Shown: one piece after another, positions 1 through 7,820 of the stretch | Numbering within the stretch: position 1 is the first letter of the stretch | How the letters are laid out: every line of letters starts with the position of its first letter | DNA from: Actinomycetota bacterium | Lineage (GTDB): Bacteria > Actinomycetota > Thermoleophilia > Gaiellales > Gaiellaceae | Reading direction: 5' to 3' | DNA length: 14,973 nt | Assembly: GCA_013812265.1 (NCBI GenBank) | Contig: JACCTQ010000151.1 | Coordinates: forward strand, 1-14,973 | Translations under genes and position numbers: made by a program | The notes under the pieces: generated by a model | What the model saw: only the letters and a program-made list of their open reading frames with translations | Told to the model about the DNA's origin: nothing | Databases searched by the model: none

Positions 1-21
1 GTACCGGTGGCCCGCACCGGC

Positions 22-708
22 ATGACCGTCAAGGCCGTCCTCTTCGACGTGGACTTCACCCTCGCTCGGCCCGGCCCCGAGCTCGGCGCCGAGGGATACG
101 TCAGGATCGGTGGACGCCACGGGCTCGAGCTCGACCCCGAGCGCTACGAGGAAGCTCGCGCGGCCGCGCTCGACACCCTGCAGCGTCACCCTGAGCTCGA
201 GCACGACGAGGAGATCTGGTACGCGTTCGCCGAGCAGGTGATACGGGGCATGGGCGGCGACTCGGAGGCAGCGCGCGAATGCGCGGTCGAGGTCGAGAAG
301 GGATGGGAGCGCTCCGAGAACTTCGATCTCTACGAGGACGCCCTCCCGGTGCTCGAGGAGCTTCGCCGGCTGGGGGTCAAGATCGGACTCGTCTCGAACG
401 GCGCTCGCGATCTCGACCAGTTCGTCAGCGATCACGCGCTCGAGGTCGACGTCGCCCTCGGCTCGCGTGCGCACGGCTGGACCAAGCCGCATCCGACCAT
501 CTTCCGCGCCGTCCTGGAGCGCCTCGGCGTCGAGCCAGAGGATGCGGTGATGATCGGGGACTCGCTCCAGGACGACATCGAAGGTGCAAGAGCGCTGGGG
601 ATGCGCGCGTTCCTGATCGACCGCGAGAACCGCTACCCGGATGTGGGCGACCGGCTGCCGGATCTCTACGCAGTGCCGGCGGCGCTGGGATTACCGCGGC
701 CGCACTGA
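22..708 (+). CDS. HAD-family hydrolase (phosphatase-like)
   Basis: This is a haloacid dehalogenase superfamily hydrolase, probably a soluble cytoplasmic phosphatase acting on a small phosphorylated metabolite; the substrate cannot be told from sequence. In the 228-aa product, motif I is FDVDFT with nucleophile D9 and acid/base D11. Motif II is LVSNG around S125, motif III is the lysine of TKPHP near K155, and motif IV is GDSLQDD near D180-D185. The helical stretch between motifs I and II (about residues 20-105) is the expected C1-type cap. I chose the ATG at 22 because it leaves the usual few residues before motif I. A GTG at 7 is also in frame and the frame is open to the window edge, so a slightly longer N-terminus is possible. 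Length is normal for the family. The upstream neighbour is outside the window. Confidence 0.88.
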   Translation: MTVKAVLFDVDFTLARPGPELGAEGYVRIGGRHGLELDPERYEEARAAALDTLQRHPELEHDEEIWYAFAEQVIRGMGGDSEAARECAVEVEKGWERSENFDLYEDALPVLEELRRLGVKIGLVSNGARDLDQFVSDHALEVDVALGSRAHGWTKPHPTIFRAVLERLGVEPEDAVMIGDSLQDDIEGARALGMRAFLIDRENRYPDVGDRLPDLYAVPAALGLPRPH

Positions 709-738
709 GAGAAACTGGGCGGCGACGGGCGGGTCGCC

Positions 739-1002
739 GTGTTATCAGGGTGCTCGCGATCGATTCGCCTGCTTGTGAAACAAACCCGAGAGGCGCTCGG
801 CTGGCGCTGTCATGCCTACTGCCTGGCCCTGGAGCAGCTACCGCGCCACGGCCGGTCTCAGTCCGCCGCCCGAGTTCCTCACCGCGGCATGGCTCCAGGA
901 GCAGTTCGCAACCGACCCCGCAATCGCCAGAGGGCAATACACGCCTTCGTGGCGCGGGCAAGCCCGTTCGTATCGATAGGCGGCCTGCTCACCGCCGCCT
1001 GA
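739..1002 (+). pseudogene. Decayed RAYT (REP-associated tyrosine transposase, Y1_Tnp) remnant
   Basis: Translation shows two pieces typical of RAYT proteins in different frames. In the frame of 739, residues encoded at about 757-825 read RSIRLLVKQTREALGWRCHAYCL, matching the segment that normally leads into the MPNHxHLL metal-binding motif. In the next frame, 824-979 reads WPWSSYRATAG followed by a WLQEQF-like helix, the conserved C-terminal segment. A final switch back to the first frame near 940 gives HAFVARA, resembling the family's YRAFV ending. The HxH motif and catalytic tyrosine region that should lie between the pieces are missing, so an internal deletion joined them out of frame around 823-826. 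The gene is dead. Family assignment is from remembered motifs, not a search. No flanking REP hairpins are evident. Confidence 0.7.
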
Positions 1003-1033
1003 CAGGGCGCGCGGCCCCGCCGAGCGGGGCTCG

Positions 1034-2275
1034 TCAGGCGCCGGTCACAAGAGCGCGCTCGGCGGCGCGCGCCGCCAGGGCCGGCGCCCAGGAGGCCAGC
1101 GGCGAGACATTGCCCTTACGGCCGTTGAGATTCCGATAGCCGAGTGCGTGCTCGGCCTGCATCATCTTGTGCACCTGGGTCGTCCCCTCGTAGATGATGG
1201 GAGCGCGCGCGTTCCGGAAATAACGCTCGACTCCGTACTCGGCCGAGTACCCGTAGGCGCCGTGCACCTGGAGGGCGAGATGGGCGGCCCGGAAGGCCGA
1301 CTCGGTCGCATGCCACTTGGCGAGCGAGGTCTCGCGGGTGTTTCGCTGCCCTTCGTTCTTGAGCCAGGCGGCCTGCATGACGAGGAGCTTGGACGTCTCG
1401 TAGCCGAGCACCATCTCGGCGATCATGTCCTGGACGAACTGGTAGCGACCGATCGGCTTCCCGAACGTCTCGCGCTCGCGCGCGTACTCGACCGAGCGCT
1501 CGAGGCAAGCCCGAATAACGCCGCACGCGCCGGCTGCAACCGTGAAGCGGCCCTGGTCGAGGCCGTACATCGCGATCTCGAAGCCCTGGCCCTCCTCGCC
1601 CAGCAGATTCTCGACGGGGATCTCCACGTTCTCGAAGAAGAGCTCTCCGGTCGATCCCGCCCAGATCCCCAGCTTGTGCTCGAGCTCACGAGTGGAGACG
1701 CCCGGCCATTCCCGCTCGACGATGAACGCGGAGATCCCCTTGTGTTTCGCGCCGGGGTCCGTCTTCGCGAACACGAGCTGATGGTCGGCGACCGTTGCGT
1801 AGGAGATCCAGTTTTTCTGGCCGTTTAGCACGTAGACGTCACCGCGGCGAGTTGCCGTGCTACGCATGGCGGCAACATCCGAGCCAGCGGCGGGCTCGGT
1901 GAGACCGAAGCACGCGAGCGCGTCCCCCTTTGCCTGCGGAACCAGGTATCGCTGCTTCTGCTCTTCCGTTCCGTAGCGCAGGAGGGCGAGTGAATTGAGA
2001 CCGACGTGAACGGAGATCAGCGTGCGAAAGGCAGCCTCTCCGCGCTCGATCTCCTCGCATGCCAACGCCTCGGCCACGAAGTCGAGCTCGGCACCGCCGT
2101 ACTCCTCCGGAACGACGATGCCCAGGAGTCCGAGCTCCGCCATGCCCTCGATGACCGACAGGTCGAGGTGGTGGTCGATGTCGTTCTGGACGGCGTTCGG
2201 GAGCACGCGCTCCTCGACGAACTCGCGCACGGTGTCCTGGATCAGTCGCTGCTCTGCCGTCAGCTCGAAGTCCAT
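1034..2275 (-). CDS. Acyl-CoA dehydrogenase
   Basis: This 413-aa flavoprotein should oxidise an acyl-CoA to the 2,3-enoyl-CoA and pass electrons to ETF. The N-terminal helical domain begins FELTAEQRLIQDTVREF. The middle beta domain carries the FAD/substrate signature CFGLTEPAAGSDVAAM and the WISY segment. The C-terminal domain has YARERETFGKPI, the QVHGAYGY stretch and IIYEGTTQ, where E363 is the expected catalytic base. The ATG at 2275 places the first conserved residues directly after the start; an in-frame TTG at 2308 would add 11 poor residues. No clear Shine-Dalgarno is visible. A tail of about 30 residues after the last conserved helix is alanine-rich. The substrate is unknown. It is transcribed away from a second acyl-CoA dehydrogenase, with a shared operator between them. 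Confidence 0.9.
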   Translation of the reverse strand: MDFELTAEQRLIQDTVREFVEERVLPNAVQNDIDHHLDLSVIEGMAELGLLGIVVPEEYGGAELDFVAEALACEEIERGEAAFRTLISVHVGLNSLALLRYGTEEQKQRYLVPQAKGDALACFGLTEPAAGSDVAAMRSTATRRGDVYVLNGQKNWISYATVADHQLVFAKTDPGAKHKGISAFIVEREWPGVSTRELEHKLGIWAGSTGELFFENVEIPVENLLGEEGQGFEIAMYGLDQGRFTVAAGACGVIRACLERSVEYARERETFGKPIGRYQFVQDMIAEMVLGYETSKLLVMQAAWLKNEGQRNTRETSLAKWHATESAFRAAHLALQVHGAYGYSAEYGVERYFRNARAPIIYEGTTQVHKMMQAEHALGYRNLNGRKGNVSPLASWAPALAARAAERALVTGA

Positions 2276-2349
2276 CGCCGCGCAGTCTACGGGTGAACCG
2301 AGGCTCAAGTAAGGAAAGGTTTAAGAAGCCTTGCAGGCGCAAAACCGTG

Positions 2350-2378
2350 CGTATACGCTTGACTGATCAGTCAATCAA
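2350..2378 (-). promoter_or_regulatory. Candidate promoter of the minus-strand acyl-CoA dehydrogenase
   Basis: Read on the minus strand, a -35-like TTGATT (2378-2373) and a -10-like TATACG (2355-2350) are separated by 17 bases. Transcription would start near 2343, giving a leader of about 68 bases to the ATG at 2275. The whole palindromic operator lies between and partly within these boxes. Each box matches 4 of 6 consensus positions, so this is a candidate only. Confidence 0.45.
2359..2374. promoter_or_regulatory. Perfect 16-bp palindromic operator, probably for a TetR-family regulator
   Basis: TTGACTGATCAGTCAA is identical to its reverse complement. It lies in the space between two divergent acyl-CoA dehydrogenase genes and overlaps candidate promoter elements for both. 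TTGAC-N-GTCAA type palindromes of this size are common operators of TetR-family repressors controlling fatty-acid and branched-chain catabolism. The palindrome is seen directly; the regulator family is inferred, and no regulator gene lies in the window. Confidence 0.75.
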
Positions 2379-2386
2379 ACTATGGT
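2359..2386 (+). promoter_or_regulatory. Candidate promoter of the plus-strand acyl-CoA dehydrogenase
   Basis: TTGACT (2359-2364) and TATGGT (2381-2386) are separated by 16 bases, matching 5 and 4 of 6 consensus positions respectively. The -35 box is the left half of the palindromic operator, so a bound repressor would block it. The predicted start is near 2393, about 60 bases before the ATG at 2455. Confidence 0.5.
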
Positions 2387-2454
2387 GGAGGCGTGCTGCT
2401 CGGCCCCGTTCGCTCGATGCTCGCCATCCTCTAGAGAAAGCTCGGGGGAAAGGC

Positions 2455-3651
2455 ATGATCGAAACCGTGCTCGCCTCCGGGTCGAGCGGCATGTCCGCCG
2501 GTATCTCCTTCGCCCTGAGCGAGGAGCAAAGCGCTCTTCAAGACCTGGCGCACGAGTTCGCGGAGCGGGAGATCCGTCCCAGGGCGGCCGCCTATGACGC
2601 GAGCTCGACTCACCCGGCCGACTTGATCGACAAGGCGCACGCGATCGGGTTGATGAACCCGCATGTGCCCGAGGAGTACGGCGGCGCCGGACTCTCCGCT
2701 TTCGACGGGATGCTTATCGCGGAGGAGCTCTCCTGGGGCTGCTCGGGAATCGCGACCTCGATCATGGCGAGCACGCTCGGACCCGCGCCGATCCTGCTCT
2801 CCGGTACGGAGGAGCAGAAGGACCGCTGGATCAGGCCGCTGATCGACGCGCCGCTCCTGTACGCGTTCGCGCTCACCGAGCCAAACGCGGGCTCGGATGT
2901 TGCCGGGATGCAGACCACGGCGACTCGGCAGGGCGATGACTACATCATGAACGGCTCGAAGATGTTCATCACGAACGCTGGGCACGCCGCGGCTCTCGTC
3001 GTCTTCGCCAGTACGGACCGGAGCCTGGGCCAGCGGGGCATCTCGGCCTTCATCGTTCCTGCCGACGCCGACGGCGTGACCGTCGAGAAGCATCTGGACA
3101 AGATGGGGCAGCGCGCCAGCGAGACCTCGGCTATCGCATTCGCCGACGTTCGCATACCCGCGGAGAATCTCCTTGGGCGAGAAGGTGAAGGGTTCAAGAT
3201 CGCGATGAGGACGCTCGACCACACCCGGCCGGGCACTGCGGCGGGCGCCGTCGGTGTGGCGCGAGCGGCGTTCGAGCACGCCGTCGCCTACGCGCGAGAA
3301 CGGGTTCAGTTCGGTCAGCCCATCGCGATGAACCAGGGCGTGAACTTCCTCATCGCCGACATGGCGGCCGAGATCGAGGCGGCGCGCCTGCTCACCTGGC
3401 AGGCTGCGTGGCTCCTGGATCAGGGCCGGCGGGCCACGCTGCAATCCGCGTACGCCAAGCGGTTCGCCGCCGACACGGCAATGAAGGTGACGACCGACGC
3501 CGTACAGATCTTCGGCGGCTACGGCTACATGAAGGAGTATCCCGTCGAGAAGCTAATGCGAGATGCGAAGCTGTTCCAGATCTATGAAGGCACTTCGCAG
3601 ATCCAGCGCCTCGTCATCGCCCGCGAGATCTTCCTCCCGCGGGAGACCTGA
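2455..3651 (+). CDS. Acyl-CoA dehydrogenase, medium/short-chain type
   Basis: This is a 398-aa FAD-dependent acyl-CoA dehydrogenase of beta-oxidation, resembling medium-chain enzymes. Visible landmarks are LSEEQSALQDLAHEF at the N-terminus, YAFALTEPNAGSDVAGMQ and MFITNAG in the beta domain, DHTRPGTAAGAVG (very like MCAD), YARERVQFGQPI, and QIFGGYGYMKEYPVEK. E378 in QIYEGTSQ is the expected catalytic base. The ATG at 2455 is preceded by a purine-rich GGGGGAAAGG, a reasonable ribosome binding site; the frame is open further upstream, but that region is the promoter. A second Met at 2491 is possible. It is divergent from the 1034-2275 paralogue and clearly not a recent duplicate of it, since the two differ throughout. 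The acyl chain specificity is not provable here. Confidence 0.92.
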   Translation: MIETVLASGSSGMSAGISFALSEEQSALQDLAHEFAEREIRPRAAAYDASSTHPADLIDKAHAIGLMNPHVPEEYGGAGLSAFDGMLIAEELSWGCSGIATSIMASTLGPAPILLSGTEEQKDRWIRPLIDAPLLYAFALTEPNAGSDVAGMQTTATRQGDDYIMNGSKMFITNAGHAAALVVFASTDRSLGQRGISAFIVPADADGVTVEKHLDKMGQRASETSAIAFADVRIPAENLLGREGEGFKIAMRTLDHTRPGTAAGAVGVARAAFEHAVAYARERVQFGQPIAMNQGVNFLIADMAAEIEAARLLTWQAAWLLDQGRRATLQSAYAKRFAADTAMKVTTDAVQIFGGYGYMKEYPVEKLMRDAKLFQIYEGTSQIQRLVIAREIFLPRET

Positions 3652-3714
3652 GCCGTTCTGTAAGCGTTTCGTTTGGAGCCCTGTTCGGGGCGTTACGGCG
3701 ACTTCGTAGCCGGG

Positions 3715-3720
3715 TAGGAT
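3715..3720 (+). promoter_or_regulatory. -10-like box / Shine-Dalgarno overlap before the VanW gene
   Basis: TAGGAT fits the actinobacterial -10 pattern TANNNT and ends 7 bases before the TTG start at 3728, the geometry of a leaderless transcript. The same bases contain AGGA, which could equally act as a ribosome binding site. The two readings cannot be separated by sequence. Confidence 0.3.
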
Positions 3721-3727
3721 CAAGTCC

Positions 3728-5644
3728 TTGAGAGCCGAGGCCACCGCCCCTGGGGTCAGGCTACGTCGCCGCAAGGGATCCGCCACACGACACGTCGTCC
3801 GGCGGGCCGTCGCCGCCGTGGTATTGCTGGCTGCGCTCGGCCTGCTTCTGGGCGTGAGCTTCGCCGGCTCGTCGGCGCGGCTCGCGGCCGGCGTGCACAT
3901 CGCCGGTGTCGACGTCGGGGGGCTGACGGCAAACGAGGCCCGTCGATTGCTCCAACGACGCGCTGAGCGTCTCCAGAACGTGCCCGTCGTCTTCACTGCC
4001 GGCGAGCAGAAGTGGGAGATTCGCCCCAGCCGGCTCGGGCTGACTGTCGACTGGGCGGCCGCCGTCCAGGCCGCTCGCCGGGACGGTGACGGCTTTCGGC
4101 CCGTCCGTGGTTTGCGCCGGATCGGCATGCGGGTCTTCGGGACCGATCTCGCTCCTCCGACGCGGGTCTACGACACCGCGCTCGAGCTGAAGCTGAAGCA
4201 GATCGCAGAAACGCTCGACCGCCCGCACCGCGAGGCGGCGGTCAAGCTACGCGGTCTCGACCCGTTGGTGGTGCCCGCTCGAACCGGGCGGCTGCTCGAC
4301 CGCCAGGCTGCGGCGGGCGTGATCGTCCGCGCGCTCGCGGCATTCACCCGCACGCCCGTGGGGCTTCCCGTCCGCGTCGACGCGCCGACCGTGACGGCGA
4401 GCGACCTTGCCCCGGCCGCCGAACAGGCCCGAACGGCCCTCTCCAAGCCCGTCAAGCTCGCGCTCGACACGACGCGCTGGCGCGTCCCGCGCTGGCGGAT
4501 TGCCGGCCTCCTCGACCTGCCGCGAAACGGCGGTCGGTCGCTTGGAATCGGCGGCCCGGGTGCCGAGGCCTATCTTGGCCGCTTCGCCCGCCGCGTTGGC
4601 CATCTGCCGCGGAACGCCGACTTCGCCGTCACGAGCACTGGGATCCGCGTCGTTCCGGCGCAGGAGGGCCTCGTGGTCGACCTCGCCCGGACGAAGAAGG
4701 CGCTGCTCGCGGCGGTGCTCTCGCCGGACGAGCGTGTAGCCCAGGTGACCGTCCGAACGAAATCTCCCTCCCGCACGACCGCCGAGGCGAGGGCGATGGG
4801 GATCACCGGGCTCGTGGGTACCTACGGGACGATCTACGGCGGCGAGCCGAACAGGATCCACAACGTGCAACTCGTCGCGCGCTTGATCGACCGCACCCTC
4901 ATCGCGCCGGGGAGTACGTTCTCGTTCAACGAGACGACGGGCGAGCGCACGACCGAGAAAGGGTTTCTCGACGCGCCCGTGATCATCAACGGCGAGCTCC
5001 AGACGGGCCTGGGCGGCGGCGTCTGCCAGGTGTCCACCACCGTGTTCAACGCCGCCTACGAGGCCGGCCTGAAGATCACGGCCCGGACGAACCACGCGCT
5101 CTACATCGATCACTATCCGCTCGCCAGAGATGCGACGGTGAACTATCCCGACCTGGACTTGCGCTTCGTCAACGACACGCCGCGATGGCTCCTGCTACGC
5201 ACGTTCGTCGGTTCCTCGTCGCTCACCGTCAACCTCTACGGGACCCCGACCGGGCGCCGCGTCGAGAGTGAGACCGCGCCGCTCGTCACGACAGGGTCGG
5301 TGCCGGAGAAGCGGATCTCGGACCCCGAGCTCTATGCGGGTGAGACGGTCGTCGAGGAGTACGGCTCGCCGCCTCGCTCCACCAGCGTGCGGCGCCTCGT
5401 CTATACGAAGAGCGGGAAGCTCCTCCACGACGACTCCTGGTCTTCGTACTATCGGGGCGAGTACACGGTCAGTCGCGTCGGAACGAAGCCGAGGCCCGAG
5501 CCGAAGCCCGAGCCGCCGGCGGCCGGGACAGGGAAGACCGAGACCACGCCGCCGGCCACGACGACTACCGGCGCAAACCCCGACTCGCTCGCGCCATCTG
5601 CGCCACCCGCGCCGCCGGTTACCCCTCCGGCGCCTCAGCCCTAG
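3728..5644 (+). CDS. VanW-domain membrane-anchored cell-wall protein
   Basis: The 638-aa product has a short basic cytoplasmic N-terminus, one transmembrane anchor (about residues 27-47, AVAAVVLLAALGLLLGVSFA), and a long extracytoplasmic part. Residues about 55-350 look like two tandem YoaR/PG_binding_4-like units, each with the VDVGGLT or DLARTKKAL type helix that pairs with such folds. Residues about 362-495 are the VanW domain, with HNVQLVARLID, APGSTFSFNETTG and the strongly conserved GGGVCQVSTTVFNAA (429-443). A strand-rich G5-like stretch follows, then a Pro/Thr/Ala tail from about 588, probably a wall-spanning linker. VanW proteins are associated with the cell wall and vancomycin clusters, but the biochemical role is unknown; this one is not in a van operon. 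The TTG start is supported by AGGA 7 bases upstream and by the lack of other starts before the anchor. Confidence 0.87.
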   Translation: MRAEATAPGVRLRRRKGSATRHVVRRAVAAVVLLAALGLLLGVSFAGSSARLAAGVHIAGVDVGGLTANEARRLLQRRAERLQNVPVVFTAGEQKWEIRPSRLGLTVDWAAAVQAARRDGDGFRPVRGLRRIGMRVFGTDLAPPTRVYDTALELKLKQIAETLDRPHREAAVKLRGLDPLVVPARTGRLLDRQAAAGVIVRALAAFTRTPVGLPVRVDAPTVTASDLAPAAEQARTALSKPVKLALDTTRWRVPRWRIAGLLDLPRNGGRSLGIGGPGAEAYLGRFARRVGHLPRNADFAVTSTGIRVVPAQEGLVVDLARTKKALLAAVLSPDERVAQVTVRTKSPSRTTAEARAMGITGLVGTYGTIYGGEPNRIHNVQLVARLIDRTLIAPGSTFSFNETTGERTTEKGFLDAPVIINGELQTGLGGGVCQVSTTVFNAAYEAGLKITARTNHALYIDHYPLARDATVNYPDLDLRFVNDTPRWLLLRTFVGSSSLTVNLYGTPTGRRVESETAPLVTTGSVPEKRISDPELYAGETVVEEYGSPPRSTSVRRLVYTKSGKLLHDDSWSSYYRGEYTVSRVGTKPRPEPKPEPPAAGTGKTETTPPATTTTGANPDSLAPSAPPAPPVTPPAPQP

Positions 5645-6038
5645 TCACGGCTTCCGTCAGCCACGCGGGCATCCGCGTCGGGCGGAAGGTGCGTGCGTCG
5701 ACACATGCATGCCCCGTCCAGCCGCTCGCGACGAGCCGGCCGGCATGCTCGACCGCGTACTCGAAGCGAAAGCGCGCACCGCGCACGTCTCCGCAGCGCG
5801 CATGGATGGCGAGCCTGTCGTCGAAGCGGACCGCCTCGCGGTAGCGCACGTGCGTCTCGATCGTCAGTGCCTCGATTCCCTGGCGCTGTAAGCCGGGGTA
5901 GCCGCCGTCGAAGCGCGCGAGGTAGGCGATGCGGGCAACCTCGAACCACACGAGGTAGACGGCGTGGTGGGCGATTCCCTGGGCATCCGTCTCGGCGAAG
6001 CGAACCTGCACTTCGGTAAAGAAGCGGAAGCCTTCCAT
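5619..6038 (-). CDS. Acyl-CoA thioesterase, hotdog fold (YbgC/4HBT type)
   Basis: This 139-aa protein should hydrolyse an acyl- or aroyl-CoA thioester. It has the 4-hydroxybenzoyl-CoA thioesterase/YbgC signature VRFAETDAQGIAHH followed by AVYLVWFEVAR; D18 is the expected catalytic acid and H25 belongs to the same motif. Length is typical. The ATG at 6038 sits right before the first strand. No Shine-Dalgarno is present, but a TANNNT box ends 6 bases upstream, suggesting a leaderless mRNA. The 3' end overlaps the end of the convergent VanW gene by 26 bases, so its last residues are read opposite the VanW proline-rich tail. The substrate is unknown; the nearby acyl-CoA dehydrogenases make a fatty acyl-CoA plausible. 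Confidence 0.88.
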   Translation of the reverse strand: MEGFRFFTEVQVRFAETDAQGIAHHAVYLVWFEVARIAYLARFDGGYPGLQRQGIEALTIETHVRYREAVRFDDRLAIHARCGDVRGARFRFEYAVEHAGRLVASGWTGHACVDARTFRPTRMPAWLTEAVTRAEAPEG

Positions 6039-6044
6039 GCGCCA

Positions 6045-6050
6045 ACTCTA
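6045..6050 (-). promoter_or_regulatory. -10 box for a leaderless thioesterase transcript
   Basis: On the minus strand TAGAGT fits TANNNT and is followed by exactly 6 bases and then the ATG at 6038. That would place the transcription start on the A of the start codon. No -35 box is recognisable. Confidence 0.4.
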
Positions 6051-6086
6051 GACACGTGGCATCGTTAGCCCGCTATCGACGGATCT

Positions 6087-7820
6087 CTGGAAGAACGTCT
6101 GGATGCGCTGGCCGATCGGCTGGAAGTACTCGATCGCCGAGTCGGGTCCCTCGAGCAGGCGGTCCCGCGCCCGGTGGAGGAGGCGCAGCTTCGGGCGACG
6201 CCGGAGCCGCCCGCCGAGCCGCGACAACCTCCAGCCGCGGCGGTCCCCCGGCCGCGGCGGCGCGACCTGGTCGGATCGGCGCCCGACCTGGAGGAGCTGC
6301 TCGGAGGCCGTGTTCTCGCCTGGCTCGGCGGCTTCGCAATCGTGCTCGGCGTAGTTTTCTTCCTGGTCATGGCAGTTCGTCGCGGCTGGATCGACGAACC
6401 CACGCGCGTCGTCCTCGCTTTCGCCGGCTCCTCTGCGCTGCTGGCGCTGGGCCTCTACCTGTACGAGCGCCAGGGAAAGACGCAGGCCGCGCTCGCGACG
6501 GTCGGTGCTGCGATCGCCGCCCTGTACGCCTCGCTCACTGCAGCCACGCAGCTGTACGGGCTCGTGCAGCCCGCTGTGGGGCTGGCGCTCGCCGCGCTCA
6601 TCGGCGCGACGGCGACCGCGATCGCGGTCCGGTGGAACTCCCGGGTGGTCGCGGGTCTCGGCATAGTCGGCGCGCTCGCGTCTCCCGTGCTCGTGGAGGC
6701 GGACGCATCCAACCTGACCGTCGCCTTCATGGGCATGGCGCTCCTTTCGGCCGCCGGGGTGCTGATCTGGCAGCGGTGGGACTGGCTTGCGACCGCGGCG
6801 TTCCTCGTCAGCGCTCCTCAGCTTCTGCTTTGGGTGGAGGACACCTACCGCGACCGGCTCGGGCTCACGCTCGGCGTCCTGTTGCTCTTCTGGGGGATCT
6901 ATGTGGTTGCAGCGACGGGCTACGAGCTGCGGGTGCCGACTGCAGTGCTCCGCCCTTCCTCGGGGCTCCTGCTGCTCGGCAATGCCGTCCTCGTTGCCGG
7001 CGTCGGGTACTTCGTTCTGAGAGAGCTCGATCACGACGGCGGGGCAACTGCGTGGGTGCTCGCCATCTCGCTCGTTCATCTGGTGCTCGGAACTGGCGGC
7101 ACTCGGATTCGCATCAGCAACGAGGTCGCGATACTCATGTTGGCGGTCGGGCTGGCTCTGTCGGCTATCGGGTTCGCGCTCGCCCTCGACGGCCCGGCTC
7201 TCGTCGTGGGCTGGTCGGTCGAGGCAGCCGTGCTGTCGTGGCTTGCGCGGAAAACGGGTGACCGACGCGCCGACGTCGGCGCCGCGATCTTCCTGGCCCT
7301 GGCGGCGGGGCACCTGCTCTCCTTCGAGGCACCGCCCGAGGCCCTGCGCGAAGGCGCCGACAATCTGGCAGAGACGGCCGTCGGCCTCGCGGTCTTCGCG
7401 ATCGCCGCCTTGTTTTCAGCGCGGCTCTACGCTGGGCGTGGCACCCGCGAATGGACAAGAGCGCTCGAGGCGGCCGGCGCCGCCGCTCTCGTTTACCTCG
7501 GCTCCCTCGCAATCGTCGACACGTTCGCAACGGGTGACGCCACCGAGCCAGGGCAAACTCCCCAGGTCCTGCTTAGCGCCTTCTGGAGCCTGACCGGTCT
7601 CGCTGGGCTCATCTACGGGCTGGCTCGCGACGACCGCCGCATCCGTGCGGGCGGTCTCGTTCTGCTCGGTCTCGCAGTGTTCAAGGTGTTCCTCTACGAC
7701 CTCTCGGCGCTGGAGTCGATCTACCGGGTGCTGTCCTTCATCGCGCTCGGTTTGCTCTTGCTCGGCGCCGCGTTTGCCTACCAGCGTCTTCGCGTCGTCG
7801 AGCGCGAGGACGACCCGTGA
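6087..7820 (+). CDS. DUF2339-type polytopic membrane protein
   Basis: A large integral membrane protein matching the DUF2339 family as I recall it. Typical features are an N-terminal coiled coil, a charged Pro-rich linker, LGGFAIVLGVVFFLVMAVRR and a C-terminal RAGGLVLLGLAVFKVFLYDL segment followed by YRVLSFIALGLLLLG. Many hydrophobic helices, roughly 14 or more, fill the rest. Function is unknown; a cell-envelope role is likely. The first ATG/GTG/TTG is GTG at 6174 (548 aa). However, the same frame upstream encodes a clean coiled coil, LEERLDALADRLEVLDRR, back to an in-frame TAG at 6066-6068. I therefore place the start at CTG 6087, provisionally; alternatives are CTG 6099, GTG 6174, or a one-base indel linking to GTG 6056. 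The gene is coupled to the next by a GTGA overlap. Confidence 0.8.
   Translation: MEERLDALADRLEVLDRRVGSLEQAVPRPVEEAQLRATPEPPAEPRQPPAAAVPRPRRRDLVGSAPDLEELLGGRVLAWLGGFAIVLGVVFFLVMAVRRGWIDEPTRVVLAFAGSSALLALGLYLYERQGKTQAALATVGAAIAALYASLTAATQLYGLVQPAVGLALAALIGATATAIAVRWNSRVVAGLGIVGALASPVLVEADASNLTVAFMGMALLSAAGVLIWQRWDWLATAAFLVSAPQLLLWVEDTYRDRLGLTLGVLLLFWGIYVVAATGYELRVPTAVLRPSSGLLLLGNAVLVAGVGYFVLRELDHDGGATAWVLAISLVHLVLGTGGTRIRISNEVAILMLAVGLALSAIGFALALDGPALVVGWSVEAAVLSWLARKTGDRRADVGAAIFLALAAGHLLSFEAPPEALREGADNLAETAVGLAVFAIAALFSARLYAGRGTREWTRALEAAGAAALVYLGSLAIVDTFATGDATEPGQTPQVLLSAFWSLTGLAGLIYGLARDDRRIRAGGLVLLGLAVFKVFLYDLSALESIYRVLSFIALGLLLLGAAFAYQRLRVVEREDDP

Noticed and set aside
1014..1030. GC-rich hairpin (7-bp stem, 3-base loop) right after the end of the minus-strand acyl-CoA dehydrogenase
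   Set aside because: No T-tract follows on the minus strand and such short GC hairpins are common here, so I do not call it a terminator, although the position is suitable.
3678..3691. Small hairpin after the plus-strand acyl-CoA dehydrogenase
   Set aside because: Only a 5-bp stem with one G-T pair and no T-run; too weak for a terminator.
6048..7313. 421-aa minus-strand open frame opposite the DUF2339 gene
   Set aside because: Composition rich in Arg, Glu, Gln and His, typical of an antisense reading of hydrophobic codons; the plus strand is clearly a membrane protein.
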